A DNA stretch of 64,000 bases from RDXT01 sp033765305 (GTDB taxonomy: Bacteria > Bacteroidota > Bacteroidia > J057): the NCBI GenBank assembly GCA_033765305.1, contig JANRID010000015.1, positions 36,467 through 100,466 on the forward strand, read 5' to 3'. The notes beneath the pieces were generated by a model. The model saw only the letters and a list, made by a program, of their open reading frames with translations. It had not been told where the DNA came from and did no database searches. Shown here piece by piece: positions 27,634-36,007 of the stretch. Each line of letters starts with the position of its first letter. Position 1 is the stretch's first letter. Both the position numbers and the translations under genes were made by a program.

Positions 27634-29193
27634 TCACATCTGCGCATACCCATACTGCGCCTGCTCCAGCCGCAGCTGCAGCTGATGCAGCGCCCCCGCC
27701 ACCTCCTCCTGATTGGCGCGGACCAGCGCAGCGCGCCGGGGATCGACGAACAGATGCGCCTCCAGGCCCCGCAGCTGATCCGGGGCCTCCTCGGCCAGGC
27801 GGCGCTGCTGCGCAGCGATATACTCCGAAATCACCGCAAACCGCTCGTTCCAGTGCTGCTCCACCAGCCGGTGCGGCTTCTTGAGCAGCACCTCGCTCCG
27901 CTCCACCTTGTGCGTGCGCAGGGGGTAGGACTGCTCCACCGAGTTGAATGAGATGTCCAGGCTGTGCTCGCGGGCGCTCTTGCGCGCCTTCAGGCGGTGG
28001 CGCAGCACCTTGCCGCTGTCGTAGATGTTCACGGTCTGCCAGTCGGCGCTGTCCAGCCGGTTGAACTCCTCGATCCGCAGCAGGGTGCCCTCGAAGAGCT
28101 TCTCGGTCTGGATAAACTCGTAGTATTCCTCCTGCACCGGCTGCAGCCGGTCCTCGGCCACCACGCGGCGGATGCGCGTTTCGGCCTGGATCTCCGCCTC
28201 ATAGGCCTCGATCTCGCGGCGCAGCGCCGCCAGGTTGACCGCAATGGCGTAGCCATGCCGGCGGATGGTGTCGCCCACCATTTCCTCCACCGCCTCCGCC
28301 TGGTCCGGATGGCTCCAGAGGCAGTGCACCATCAGGAAGGCGTCCATGAGGTTCACCTGGCTGCGGCCGTCGAGGAAGGCCGAGGTCCGCAGCAGGCGCA
28401 CGATCTTCTTCCAGCGCCGGTCGTAGACCTGGAGCGGATCGCCGGCCCGCTGGGGGCGGCTGTTGTACTCCTCCAGCCGGGCGCGGACCACCTGGAGGGT
28501 GTTGAGCACCTCGGCGGGCACCTCCACCGCGTCGATTTCGGCGTCCCAGGCATCCAGCTCCGCGTTGCGGATCTTCAGCTCCGGCGGCACATCGTCCTGG
28601 TACACGTCGCGGGTGTCGGTGATCATGCGGAGGAAATGCTGGCGGTCGCGGATGCCGTCCATCCGGTAGCGGATCAGAAAGCGGTCCCAGAGGGGCAGAA
28701 AGCTCTCCTGGCGGGGCGGCAGCTCGTTGGAGGCGGTGATGATGCCCTTGATGTCCACCTGGATATCCTGCTCGCCGTTGCGGTAGATTTTTTCGTTGAG
28801 GATGGTCAGCAGGGCGTTCTGGATGGCGGGGCCCGATTTCCAGATTTCGTCCAGAAACACGATGTTGGCGCCGGGCAGGTAGCGGCCGGTCAGGCGCTCG
28901 TATTTATCCTCTTCCTTAAGCTTGCGGATGGACACCGGCCCGAAGATCTCGTCGGGGGTGCTGAAGCGGCTCATGAGGTACTCGAAGGAGACCCCGTCCT
29001 GGAAGGCGAACTTCAGCCGCCTGGCAATCAGGCTTTTGCCCACGCCTGGCGGGCCCAGCAGAAAGATGCTTTCACCGGCTACGGCACTCAGCAGGGCGAG
29101 CTTGACGGCTTCTTCGCGCTCATAGAGGCCGTGGCACAGGGCCTGGAGCAGCCCGGCGATCTTGTCCCGGACCTGGTGGGAGACTGCTTGCAT
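27634..29193 (-). CDS. ravA: MoxR-family AAA+ ATPase, RavA-like
   Basis: 519-residue AAA+ ATPase closely resembling E. coli RavA over the whole N-terminal half. The N-terminus reads GLYEREEAVKLALL, Walker A is FLLGPPGVGKS (about 44-54), and the middle has FEYLMSRFSTPDEIFGP. Walker B with sensor is IVFLDEIWKSGPAIQN, and the lid carries DRRWKK. The C-terminal region (about 330-519) is helical and Glu/Arg-rich. In enterobacteria RavA works with the VWA protein ViaA; no such gene is adjacent here. Downstream lies carB with about 120 bp between, upstream a decayed toxin-antitoxin locus. Confidence 0.88.
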   Translation of the reverse strand: MQAVSHQVRDKIAGLLQALCHGLYEREEAVKLALLSAVAGESIFLLGPPGVGKSLIARRLKFAFQDGVSFEYLMSRFSTPDEIFGPVSIRKLKEEDKYERLTGRYLPGANIVFLDEIWKSGPAIQNALLTILNEKIYRNGEQDIQVDIKGIITASNELPPRQESFLPLWDRFLIRYRMDGIRDRQHFLRMITDTRDVYQDDVPPELKIRNAELDAWDAEIDAVEVPAEVLNTLQVVRARLEEYNSRPQRAGDPLQVYDRRWKKIVRLLRTSAFLDGRSQVNLMDAFLMVHCLWSHPDQAEAVEEMVGDTIRRHGYAIAVNLAALRREIEAYEAEIQAETRIRRVVAEDRLQPVQEEYYEFIQTEKLFEGTLLRIEEFNRLDSADWQTVNIYDSGKVLRHRLKARKSAREHSLDISFNSVEQSYPLRTHKVERSEVLLKKPHRLVEQHWNERFAVISEYIAAQQRRLAEEAPDQLRGLEAHLFVDPRRAALVRANQEEVAGALHQLQLRLEQAQYGYAQM

Positions 29194-29307
29194 GGCAGGA
29201 TAACGGAAAACGGGGCGCGGGTGTTTGCGGGAGCGGTCGGCAGGGCTGAGGGCATGCGGGCTGGTGCATGGCGTCTGCGAAGCGCATCCGCAGCCTGCCG
29301 GATAGGC

Positions 29308-29493
29308 TTAGCGACGGGGCTGGAGACGAGGGTTTCCGAGAACACCCATATCCAAATCCACCGACCGCCGGTGCCCGATCTGCAAAGCCAATGCAATGCC
29401 TCCCGCCAGCACAAAGGGCTGGAGGTAGTCTTTGGACATCAGCGATTTCAGTAATCCCAGTGTGTGGGGTTCGACTGCTGCCAGATGTAGCAT
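29308..29493 (-). pseudogene. Truncated AbiEii/AbiGii-type nucleotidyltransferase toxin
   Basis: 61 codons corresponding to the first part of a DUF1814 (AbiEii) toxin: GGIALALQIGHRRSVDLD is the family's GG...(S)xDxD nucleotidyltransferase motif. After VDLD the sequence no longer follows the family and a stop comes 11 codons later, whereas intact members run for roughly 200 or more residues. The start overlaps the upstream DUF6922 gene by 46 bp. No remaining toxin sequence is visible before ravA, so the gene was probably cut by a deletion near 29340. Confidence 0.7.
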
Positions 29494-29753
29494 CGCATCT
29501 CAGTAATAGGGATATGAAAATACACACTGCTGAACCGCAGCGTCTTTTTATCCATGTAGCGCAGGTTTTGTACGATTTTCGCTACCCGCTCGCGCCCATA
29601 GTAGGCAATGACGGTTTGAAAATCCTCCCAGGTGCCCCGTGTAAGTGCTTTGTCTGCCACATGTACAGCATGTCTCTCAACATCCAGCGCAGTCTTATCC
29701 ACGTCCCAAAACAGCGAGGGGCTGAAGTCTTCGATTGTGAGGGAAGTTTTCAT
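29448..29753 (-). CDS. DUF6922-type putative antitoxin of an AbiEii system
   Basis: 101-residue protein starting MKTSLTIEDFSPSLFWDVDK (ATG at 29753), a form I associate with DUF6922 proteins that precede AbiEii-like nucleotidyltransferases in Bacteroidota. The segment TRGTWEDFQTVIAYYGRERV and the end YFHIPITEMRCYIWQQSN fit that family. Its last 46 bp overlap the toxin start in another frame, the usual layout. Its toxin is truncated, so the antitoxin has nothing evident to neutralise. Family name is from memory; a profile search would settle it. Confidence 0.7.
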   Translation of the reverse strand: MKTSLTIEDFSPSLFWDVDKTALDVERHAVHVADKALTRGTWEDFQTVIAYYGRERVAKIVQNLRYMDKKTLRFSSVYFHIPITEMRCYIWQQSNPTHWDY

Positions 29754-30087
29754 AGGCAGTATCGCGGATGACAGGGCCGGGCAGCGTGCCTGAGCATGAC
29801 AAATATACGCAATGCGCCTCAATCTGCGCAGGCACAAACACCGGAGCATGCACAGTTCCGGCAGCCGTCCCACAAACTTCGGCTCCGCGCAAGGCCTCCC
29901 CAGCGGTCCCGGATGCGCAGTGCGGGCAGCCCGGGAGCATGGCCGCCGGTCCTACACCCCTGCCGGATGCTTGTGACCGGTTGGGGTTTATGGCACACAT
30001 AATCTTCAACCCTCGCAACTGGTTGCTGGAATGGGCTTACTCCCATCCGCCCGTCCAGCACGACAGGGTCTCATGTATCGGAAAACG

Positions 30088-31587
30088 CTATTCTTTCATC
30101 ACTTTGAGCAGGGCTTTTTTGTCACCCGACCGTACTTCAATCAGGTACAAACCCGCTTCTCCTGGCAGGGTGAGCTGCAGGACGTCTGAATCCTGATACC
30201 CTTTTTTCAAAACAGCCTGGCCTACAGGATTTGTGACGATGATCGTGGCCTCCGTATATGTTCTCCCCAGATCAAGGTGGATCTCACCGCTGGCAGGGTT
30301 AGGATATACTGTCAGGGGATTGCCAAAGCTGTTTTCCAGCATCCCCACCTTGTTTCCTGCAGCGTACACCCGGGTATGGCCGGCATCGCTTCCGCTTGCG
30401 TCATTATAACGAGCCCCGATGGCTACGGTATTGGCGTCGGGCATGCTCACCGAGACGCCTGACTGGTCAACCGCCGCTTCCCCAAGAATATCGGTTCCCC
30501 GTTGGATCCATGCAATACCGTCCCAGGTGTAAAGGCGCACATGGCCGGCATCTGTTTCGTTTCCGTCATGGCGATAGGCGCCAATGGCGATGGTATTAGC
30601 ATCGGGCATGCTCACCGAGTAGCCTGATTCGTCATCTGCTGCTGCCCCGTCAATGTCAGCTCCTTTTTGCGTCCATGCGCTGCCGCCCCAGGTGTAAATA
30701 CGCACATGGCCGGCATTGCTTTGGCTTCCGTCATTCCCCCAGGCCCCAATGGCTACCGTATTGGCGTCAGGCATGCTGACAGCGTAGCCCGACCGGTCAC
30801 TAATCGCCTCTCCGTCAATATCGTCGCCTTGTTGGATCCATGCGCTTCCACTCCAGGTGTACATACGCACATGCCCGGCATCATTTCCGTTCCCGTCATT
30901 CCGGGTAGCCCCAATCGCTACCGTGTTGGCGTCAGGCATGCTTACGGCCTGGCCTGAAAGGTCGCCCATCGCCTCTCCGTCCATGTCGCCGCCTTTTTGG
31001 AGCCATACGCTGCCACTCCAGGTGAAAACGCGCACATGGCCGGCATCATCTCCGGTACCGCCATTTTGGTAGGCCCCAATGGCTACCGTGTTGGCGTCAG
31101 GCATGCTTACCGACCAGCCCGACCGGTCATCCGCTGCTTCCCCCTCTATGTCAGTCCCTTTTTGCGTCCAGGCGCTGCCGTCCCAGCTGTAAATGCGTAC
31201 ATGGCCGGCGTTAAGGCCACTTCCGTCATTCAGATACGCCCCAATGGCTACCGTATTGGCGTCGGGCATGCTTACCGACCAGCCTGACCGGTCATTAGCT
31301 GCTTCCCCCTCTATGTCCGTTCCTTTTTGCGTCCAGGTGCTGCCGTTCCAGGCGTAAATGCGTACATGGCCGGCGTTAGTGCCACTTCCGTCATTCAGAT
31401 ACGCCCCAATGGCTACGGTATTGGCGTCGGGCATGCTTACCGACCAGCCGGATTCGTCACCAGCTGCTTCCCCATCCAGGTCTGTCCCTTTTTGCGAGAT
31501 GTTTTGTGCATGGCTCAGGCTGACGAGGGTGCATACTGCGAGCAGCATCGGGGTGATCTTGTTCATCCGGAAAGGTGTTTGATTCAT
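30088..31587 (-). CDS. T9SS cargo protein with seven 55-residue tandem repeats and type A sorting domain
   Basis: Secreted protein of 499 residues; the second Met (31566) is an alternative start. A signal peptide ends near residue 28 (SLSHAQ). Residues ~30-413 are seven repeats of 55 residues with the core SVSMPDANTVAIGA and AGHVRIYTW, the beta-propeller-like repeat seen in many marine and sludge Bacteroidota (FG-GAP/Kelch-like). The last ~75 residues (VYPNPASGEIHLDLG to LLKVMKE) form a type A T9SS sorting domain. No enzyme motif is present. Probably a surface or extracellular binding protein. Confidence 0.9.
   Translation of the reverse strand: MNQTPFRMNKITPMLLAVCTLVSLSHAQNISQKGTDLDGEAAGDESGWSVSMPDANTVAIGAYLNDGSGTNAGHVRIYAWNGSTWTQKGTDIEGEAANDRSGWSVSMPDANTVAIGAYLNDGSGLNAGHVRIYSWDGSAWTQKGTDIEGEAADDRSGWSVSMPDANTVAIGAYQNGGTGDDAGHVRVFTWSGSVWLQKGGDMDGEAMGDLSGQAVSMPDANTVAIGATRNDGNGNDAGHVRMYTWSGSAWIQQGDDIDGEAISDRSGYAVSMPDANTVAIGAWGNDGSQSNAGHVRIYTWGGSAWTQKGADIDGAAADDESGYSVSMPDANTIAIGAYRHDGNETDAGHVRLYTWDGIAWIQRGTDILGEAAVDQSGVSVSMPDANTVAIGARYNDASGSDAGHTRVYAAGNKVGMLENSFGNPLTVYPNPASGEIHLDLGRTYTEATIIVTNPVGQAVLKKGYQDSDVLQLTLPGEAGLYLIEVRSGDKKALLKVMKE
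30346..31500. repeat. Seven tandem 165-bp repeats inside the T9SS cargo gene
   Basis: Seven in-frame units; the DNA of the core (ccaatggctaccgtattggc and variants) is nearly identical in all units while the ends vary. Expansion or contraction by slippage or unequal crossover is expected, and short-read assembly could miscount the units. Confidence 0.85.
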
Positions 31588-31792
31588 CGCGTGTACTAGT
31601 GGGAAAGGGTGGTTGCGGGAATTCCGGGTGTTTATGCCGCTGCCTCAGCAATATACGTAAACACTTTGTCCTGCAAAATTGCCATCAAAGGGCATAACGG
31701 CCCTGCGGGATAGGCGCTGCACCGGGTGGGAGCGGGTGATTGCAGGGGAGCGGCAATACATGATGAGCGGTTGCTGCTTGCCTGGCAATCTG

Positions 31793-31951
31793 TTACAGGG
31801 CGTGTTGTGTTTTGGGGGTTAACCTAAACAGCATGGTGGCTGCCATGAACATCAGAAAAATACAGGCCATAATGTACCCGATTACTTCATACAAACCAGC
31901 GGGCTGCGCTCCTTTTCTCTGAGGCAGCAGGTGATTACACGTACATGGCAT
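31793..31951 (-). CDS. Candidate small single-span membrane protein (52 aa)
   Basis: ATG at 31951 to TAA at 31793. Residues ~20-44 form one strong transmembrane segment (LYEVIGYIMACIFLMFMAAT), preceded by a basic stretch (PQRKGAQPAG) and followed by FRLTPKTQ, as in small inner-membrane proteins. Not recognised; real only if conserved elsewhere. Confidence 0.3.
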   Translation of the reverse strand: MPCTCNHLLPQRKGAQPAGLYEVIGYIMACIFLMFMAATMLFRLTPKTQHAL

Positions 31952-32101
31952 CTGTGCGATTCGGACGATGCCCGGGTGGATGCGGCCTTTCAGAAGACCA
32001 CGGAGTTTGATGAATCTCTGGGCATTCCCACCGTGTCTGCTGCTGTGAAGCTGCTGCTGCTGACCGGCACAAGCGGCAAAGAGGCGATTACTGCTGAATG
32101 A
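31931..32101 (+). CDS. Candidate small protein (56 aa), possibly a gene remnant
   Basis: GTG at 31931 to TGA at 32101. It reads VITRTWHLCDSDDARVDA then a helix-like SAAVKLLLLTG. The frame stays open upstream, so the start is unclear. Composition looks protein-like but I recognise no family. It could be the end of a decayed gene. Confidence 0.22.
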   Translation: MITRTWHLCDSDDARVDAAFQKTTEFDESLGIPTVSAAVKLLLLTGTSGKEAITAE

Positions 32102-32177
32102 CCCGCAGAAAAAGCGCGATTTGTGATGGTCAATCAGCAGAAATAGCGTATCTTGGCATCAGCATACAACACTGGCC

Positions 32178-33329
32178 ATGCATATCGAACGGCTGCACCA
32201 ACGCAACATCGCACAGGATCTGGCCCAGTCCCGCAAGGTGCTGGTCATCTATGGCGCCCGCCAGGTGGGCAAAACGACCCTGGTGCGCGAGCTGATGCGC
32301 CCTTATCCGGGCAAGGTGCTGGAAATCAATGCCGACAACATGCCCTTTCTGGAAGCCCTCTCCAGCCGCAGCCTGGAGCAGCTCAAGGGGCTGGTGCAAG
32401 GCTACGATCTGCTGTTTATCGACGAAGCCCAGCGCGTGCCGGATATCGGCATCAACCTCAAGCTGCTGCACGACCAGCTGCCGCAGCTGCGCATCATCGT
32501 TACGGGTTCCTCGACGCTCGACCTGGCCAACCGGATCAAAGAACCGCTCACCGGCCGGACCTGGACCTTCCAGCTCTATCCCATCAGCGCGGAGGAATGG
32601 GCCGCGCACCATGGCGCCAACACCGCTGAGGTGGCACTTCAACTGGAGGAATGGCTGGTGTACGGGCTGTATCCGGAGGTGCTCCAGATCGGCAGCCGCG
32701 CAAACAAGCAGCGGTACCTGCAGGAGCTGACGCAGTCCTACCTGTACAAGGATATCCTGACCCTGGCCAATATCCGGTATCCGGAGAAGCTCCGGCAACT
32801 GCTCAAGCTGCTGGCCTGGCAGACGGGCAGCCTCGTTTCGGTCAACGAGCTGGCCAATGCGCTGCAAATCAGCCGGGATGCCGTGCAGCACTACCTGGAT
32901 TTGCTGGAAAAATCCTTTGTCATCTTCCGGCTCGGGGGGTTCAGCCGCAACCTGCGCAAGGAAATGACCAAAATGAGCAAGATCTATTTTTATGACCTCG
33001 GCGTGCGCAACGCCCTGATCGAAAACTTCAGCAGCCTGTCTGCCCGCACGGATGCGGGGCAGCTATGGGAGAACTTTCTGATCGTCGAGCGCCTGAAAAC
33101 GTCCGGCTACCATTTTCACTATGCCAATCGCTATTTCTGGCGCACCCAGACCGGCGCTGAGCTGGACTATGTCGAGGATTTCGGCGGGAGGCTGCACGGA
33201 TATGAGTTTAAATGGGGCGCGAAGGCAGCCCATGCCCCCGCTGCCTGGACAGAAGCCTATCCGGATGCCGCTTTCCAGTGCATCAACCGGAGTAATTTCA
33301 TGGACTTTGTGCGCCTGAGCGCAGGCTAG
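32178..33329 (+). CDS. AAA_14 / DUF4143 ATP-binding protein
   Basis: 383-residue ATPase of the AAA_14 plus DUF4143 architecture, widespread and often mobile, with no established function. Walker A is YGARQVGKTTL (about 25-35), Walker B LLFIDEAQRV, sensor IIVTGSSTLDL. The C-terminal DUF4143 part (about 190-345) includes ELTQSYLYKDIL, KIYFYDLGVRNALI and the nuclease-like YEFKW near the end. The C-terminal E-x-K on a beta strand resembles a PD-(D/E)XK site, but activity is unproven. It is on its own, following the 590-bp gene-poor stretch, and precedes a convergent gene. Confidence 0.9.
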   Translation: MHIERLHQRNIAQDLAQSRKVLVIYGARQVGKTTLVRELMRPYPGKVLEINADNMPFLEALSSRSLEQLKGLVQGYDLLFIDEAQRVPDIGINLKLLHDQLPQLRIIVTGSSTLDLANRIKEPLTGRTWTFQLYPISAEEWAAHHGANTAEVALQLEEWLVYGLYPEVLQIGSRANKQRYLQELTQSYLYKDILTLANIRYPEKLRQLLKLLAWQTGSLVSVNELANALQISRDAVQHYLDLLEKSFVIFRLGGFSRNLRKEMTKMSKIYFYDLGVRNALIENFSSLSARTDAGQLWENFLIVERLKTSGYHFHYANRYFWRTQTGAELDYVEDFGGRLHGYEFKWGAKAAHAPAAWTEAYPDAAFQCINRSNFMDFVRLSAG

Positions 33330-33489
33330 CGCCTGCAGGCTTCCGCATGCAGCTTTCGCCATCCGGATGGTGCCCGGCATGCTTCACTTGAGAAATGCGC
33401 GAAAGGCATGCTTCGGTCATTCCCGGGACGCCTCCGATGCGGGGATTGCTGTGTTTCATTGCGTGATTCATTCAGCAGCAGCGTACCGG

Positions 33490-34137
33490 TCAGAACCTGA
33501 AGCCAAGATACATATTCGGCTCAAAGAGAAAATACGTTCTCCATGCATCATCCAGCGCTTTAAACCCGGACGGCGCCTGGGTATCCATCATCCAGTTCTG
33601 GCAATGGATCTGAGGCTCCAGGAAGAGCCGCTTGCCCTTAAACAGCGGAATATGGTAGCCGATATGGTACGAAGTGTACAGCTTAAACCCCCTTGCTATG
33701 CGAGAATTGTCCTCGTCGAGATACGTTTTTAGCTGCGGCAGCACTTCAACTGCCGCAAACAGCCCCTTCCATACCATGCGCTGATAAGAAATCCCCAGGC
33801 CTGTTTCCCTTACATAGCCCGGATAGAACTCGCTTTGAGACTCCAGCTTATCCAGCAGGCCATCCCACCAGAGAATCCCCATCGGCTGAAATAACCGCCA
33901 GGTGGCGAACTTGACGCCGAGTATATTTTTTGTGTCCAATTCATATTTGAAGTGAAGCTCAATATGCTGTGTATTCGTCCTTTCGCCCCCCTGGCCTATA
34001 TTGAGCGCAGTTATCACAGGCGTGCTCAGCCTGTAGGTATAGACGGGATCTGCGCGTTTCCCGGTCTTTCGGGTGTCCTGAGCGAACGACGGAAGGGCAA
34101 TCAGCAGAAGCAGCAATATCCAACAATTCCTTTTCAT
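33490..34137 (-). CDS. Putative outer-membrane beta-barrel protein
   Basis: 215 residues from the ATG at 34137, with a clean signal peptide (WILLLLLIALPSFAQ). Alternating strands and a C-terminal MYLGFRF with terminal Phe suggest an outer-membrane barrel. Family not recognised. It lies 86 bp downstream of the Crp-type regulator on the same strand, so the two probably form an operon. Substrate or role cannot be inferred. Confidence 0.7.
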   Translation of the reverse strand: MKRNCWILLLLLIALPSFAQDTRKTGKRADPVYTYRLSTPVITALNIGQGGERTNTQHIELHFKYELDTKNILGVKFATWRLFQPMGILWWDGLLDKLESQSEFYPGYVRETGLGISYQRMVWKGLFAAVEVLPQLKTYLDEDNSRIARGFKLYTSYHIGYHIPLFKGKRLFLEPQIHCQNWMMDTQAPSGFKALDDAWRTYFLFEPNMYLGFRF

Positions 34138-34223
34138 ACCTGTGGCGCTTAAATGGTAATTTAATACCACAAAGCTACAGGGCTGCGAACACATCCCTCC
34201 TTGACTTAAGTTAAGAAAGCACC

Positions 34224-34823
34224 TCAGGATACACGCGCATCGGTTTTTTTGGATTTGAGGTGCAGTCTTTTGCGAATTCTGCTCAAGGATTCCGGTTTCA
34301 TGCCCAGGTAGCTGGCGATCTGATGCAGAGGCGCCCGCTGAAATAAATCGGGCCTGGTTTCCAGTAGCCTCAAATACCGCTGCTCGGGCGATGAATGCTT
34401 ATAGTCAACGAATTCTTCCTGATAACTGGAAAGCATGAGGTCATATAATTTTCTCGACATGGATTCCAGTTGCGGGTACTTGCGGTACATGTCAGCTTCC
34501 AGGCCGGGCGTGCCGACGGTCGCAACGGTATCTTCCAGGCATTCATAATTCAGTTTAGATGGTACGTTTTTGCCGTAGCATGGCGGAGTGGCGGATTGGC
34601 CTTCCGTATAAAATCCAGTTGTGAATTCTTCGCCATCTTCATGAAAATAACTTCTGATGCAGCCGCTGAAAATAAAAAAACACTCATTCGATACCTGTCC
34701 CTCCTGCAACAGGCGTGTATGTTTGGTAAAATGCCGGATAAACGCGCATTCCGCGAGTGCTTCTTCCAGGTCGCTTGTTACGTCTATATATTTGGCAAGA
34801 TGCTGCGTCAATTCTCTTTGCAT
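34224..34823 (-). CDS. Crp/Fnr-family transcriptional regulator
   Basis: 199-residue regulator. The N-terminal cyclic-nucleotide-binding-like beta-roll (about 20-115) reads LLQEGQVSNECFFIFSGCIRSYF and is followed by a dimer helix. The C-terminal helix-turn-helix is HQIASYLGMKPESLSRIRKRL (about residues 168-188). No Cys cluster for an Fe-S centre is evident, so it is not Fnr-like in sensing. This short form, with the HTH at the very end, is the common Bacteroidota type. Probably regulates the adjacent barrel protein gene. Confidence 0.93.
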   Translation of the reverse strand: MQRELTQHLAKYIDVTSDLEEALAECAFIRHFTKHTRLLQEGQVSNECFFIFSGCIRSYFHEDGEEFTTGFYTEGQSATPPCYGKNVPSKLNYECLEDTVATVGTPGLEADMYRKYPQLESMSRKLYDLMLSSYQEEFVDYKHSSPEQRYLRLLETRPDLFQRAPLHQIASYLGMKPESLSRIRKRLHLKSKKTDARVS

Positions 34824-35035
34824 GACTGCATAGTTAGCGGTGCGTGCAGATGCAGCACTTGCTGCCGATCAAGCCGCTGCGCTGCTGCTTCAGCAAGATA
34901 CACCCAAAATCCTGGTGTGCGCAAGCCGCCGGCTGCAAGCGGGCGCGGGTGCCAGATGGGTGCGGGCAGGGAGGTGCGGAGAACAGCACAGCCTGCCGCA
35001 GGTGCCGCTGCCTGCTGTTGTGTTCGGTCCGTTCA

Positions 35036-35902
35036 TCACAGACTACCTGAGTCTGGCCAATTTTTCCAATGTGTATTGGGTTCCAGCGTTGGTTTATATT
35101 CGTTGGAATCATTGGATGCAATTACGCTGGCAATGAGTTTCCAGGTTTCAGATGAGCTGGGGCGGCTGTTTTCCCAAACCTTTCTGTTCCAATCATCTCT
35201 TTTGATTTCTTGCTGTCTGATTACTTGTGCGAAATGCTCAAAGGTCATTCCGCCAAGCCCTGTTAAGCGTTGATTGAGCTCAAAAGCTTGACGTACATGC
35301 TCTTCCGTCATTGGCGGTGAAATTTGCAATTGAAAGTCTTGGTGAAACCACTCGTCGAGCACTAATATTTTTTTCAGATCAGCCGGAATGGACTTGTATA
35401 GTTCACTGTCCGTTGCACGAAACAGGTCCTGATGTTGCGATACAACAAGCCTTCCAGTTTCTTCAATACGAATTCCATCTGGCTCATACGCTTTCAGTTC
35501 AATGCCAGCGTCTGTATAGTCCTGCTGATGATGGCTGAGTGAAACTTGCCGTCCACGAACCAGCCAATATTCCGCATCAGGCTTTACGCTTTCACCGTCA
35601 GTTGTTTTGCTGAAGCTGTCGGAGTCTACGGGGTAAATACTGTAGCAATTTGTTGGTCGGCCATTGCACAAGTCCAAATTTGTCAAGCAATTACCATAAA
35701 AGCTGATGTCAAGTACAATTGCCCCAGCTCTCGGATGATAACCAAGTCTTTCGGCGGCAATTGCCCAGCGGCCGTTTTCGCCACGAAAAACATTGAGTCT
35801 CGCATCAATCAGGAAGGCGTATACATGCCCTAGCTCAACAAATGCACAGTAGTATCCGTCATGGGAATTATCGAGCGTGTTTAATATCTCTTCTTTGGTC
35901 AT
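35036..35902 (-). CDS. Hypothetical protein (possibly DUF7003 family)
   Basis: 288 residues, starting MTKEEILNTLDNSHDGYYCA. The N-terminal half (FVELGHVYAFLIDARLNVFR, GNCLTNLDLCNGRPTN) resembles a Bacteroidota/Gammaproteobacteria family I recall as DUF7003; function unknown. There is no signal peptide or membrane segment, so it is cytoplasmic. GC is clearly lower than the flanks (29 of 60 bases in the line at 35401, against about 70% around 37 kb), suggesting acquisition. It is followed upstream by another even more AT-rich gene on the same strand, 105 bp away. Confidence 0.7.
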   Translation of the reverse strand: MTKEEILNTLDNSHDGYYCAFVELGHVYAFLIDARLNVFRGENGRWAIAAERLGYHPRAGAIVLDISFYGNCLTNLDLCNGRPTNCYSIYPVDSDSFSKTTDGESVKPDAEYWLVRGRQVSLSHHQQDYTDAGIELKAYEPDGIRIEETGRLVVSQHQDLFRATDSELYKSIPADLKKILVLDEWFHQDFQLQISPPMTEEHVRQAFELNQRLTGLGGMTFEHFAQVIRQQEIKRDDWNRKVWENSRPSSSETWKLIASVIASNDSNEYKPTLEPNTHWKNWPDSGSL

Positions 35903-36007
35903 GGCCTGTTTGTGTCGTTTTGCAATAGCTGGTAATGGTTTCGGGGGTATTGGGGATAGCGGCTTCCGAGCGCAACTTTATGATAATCCATAATTTTGAG
36001 TTTGTGC

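Larger units (their letters stand above)
31588..32177. other. 590-bp region with two small candidate genes
   Basis: Between the repeat protein gene and the AAA_14 ATPase gene. It holds two overlapping opposite-strand candidate small genes (31793-31951 minus, 31931-32101 plus), described separately. No RNA gene, insertion sequence end or clear terminator was seen in the rest. Confidence 0.4.

Noticed and set aside
30346..31500. CRISPR array
   Set aside because: The repeated units are 165 bp, in frame and protein coding; no short palindromic repeat with unique spacers and no cas gene.
34824..35035. Integron attC site or phage attachment site between accessory genes
   Set aside because: A GTTAGCG-like core near 34833 was noted, but no paired core or folded attC structure and no integrase was found.
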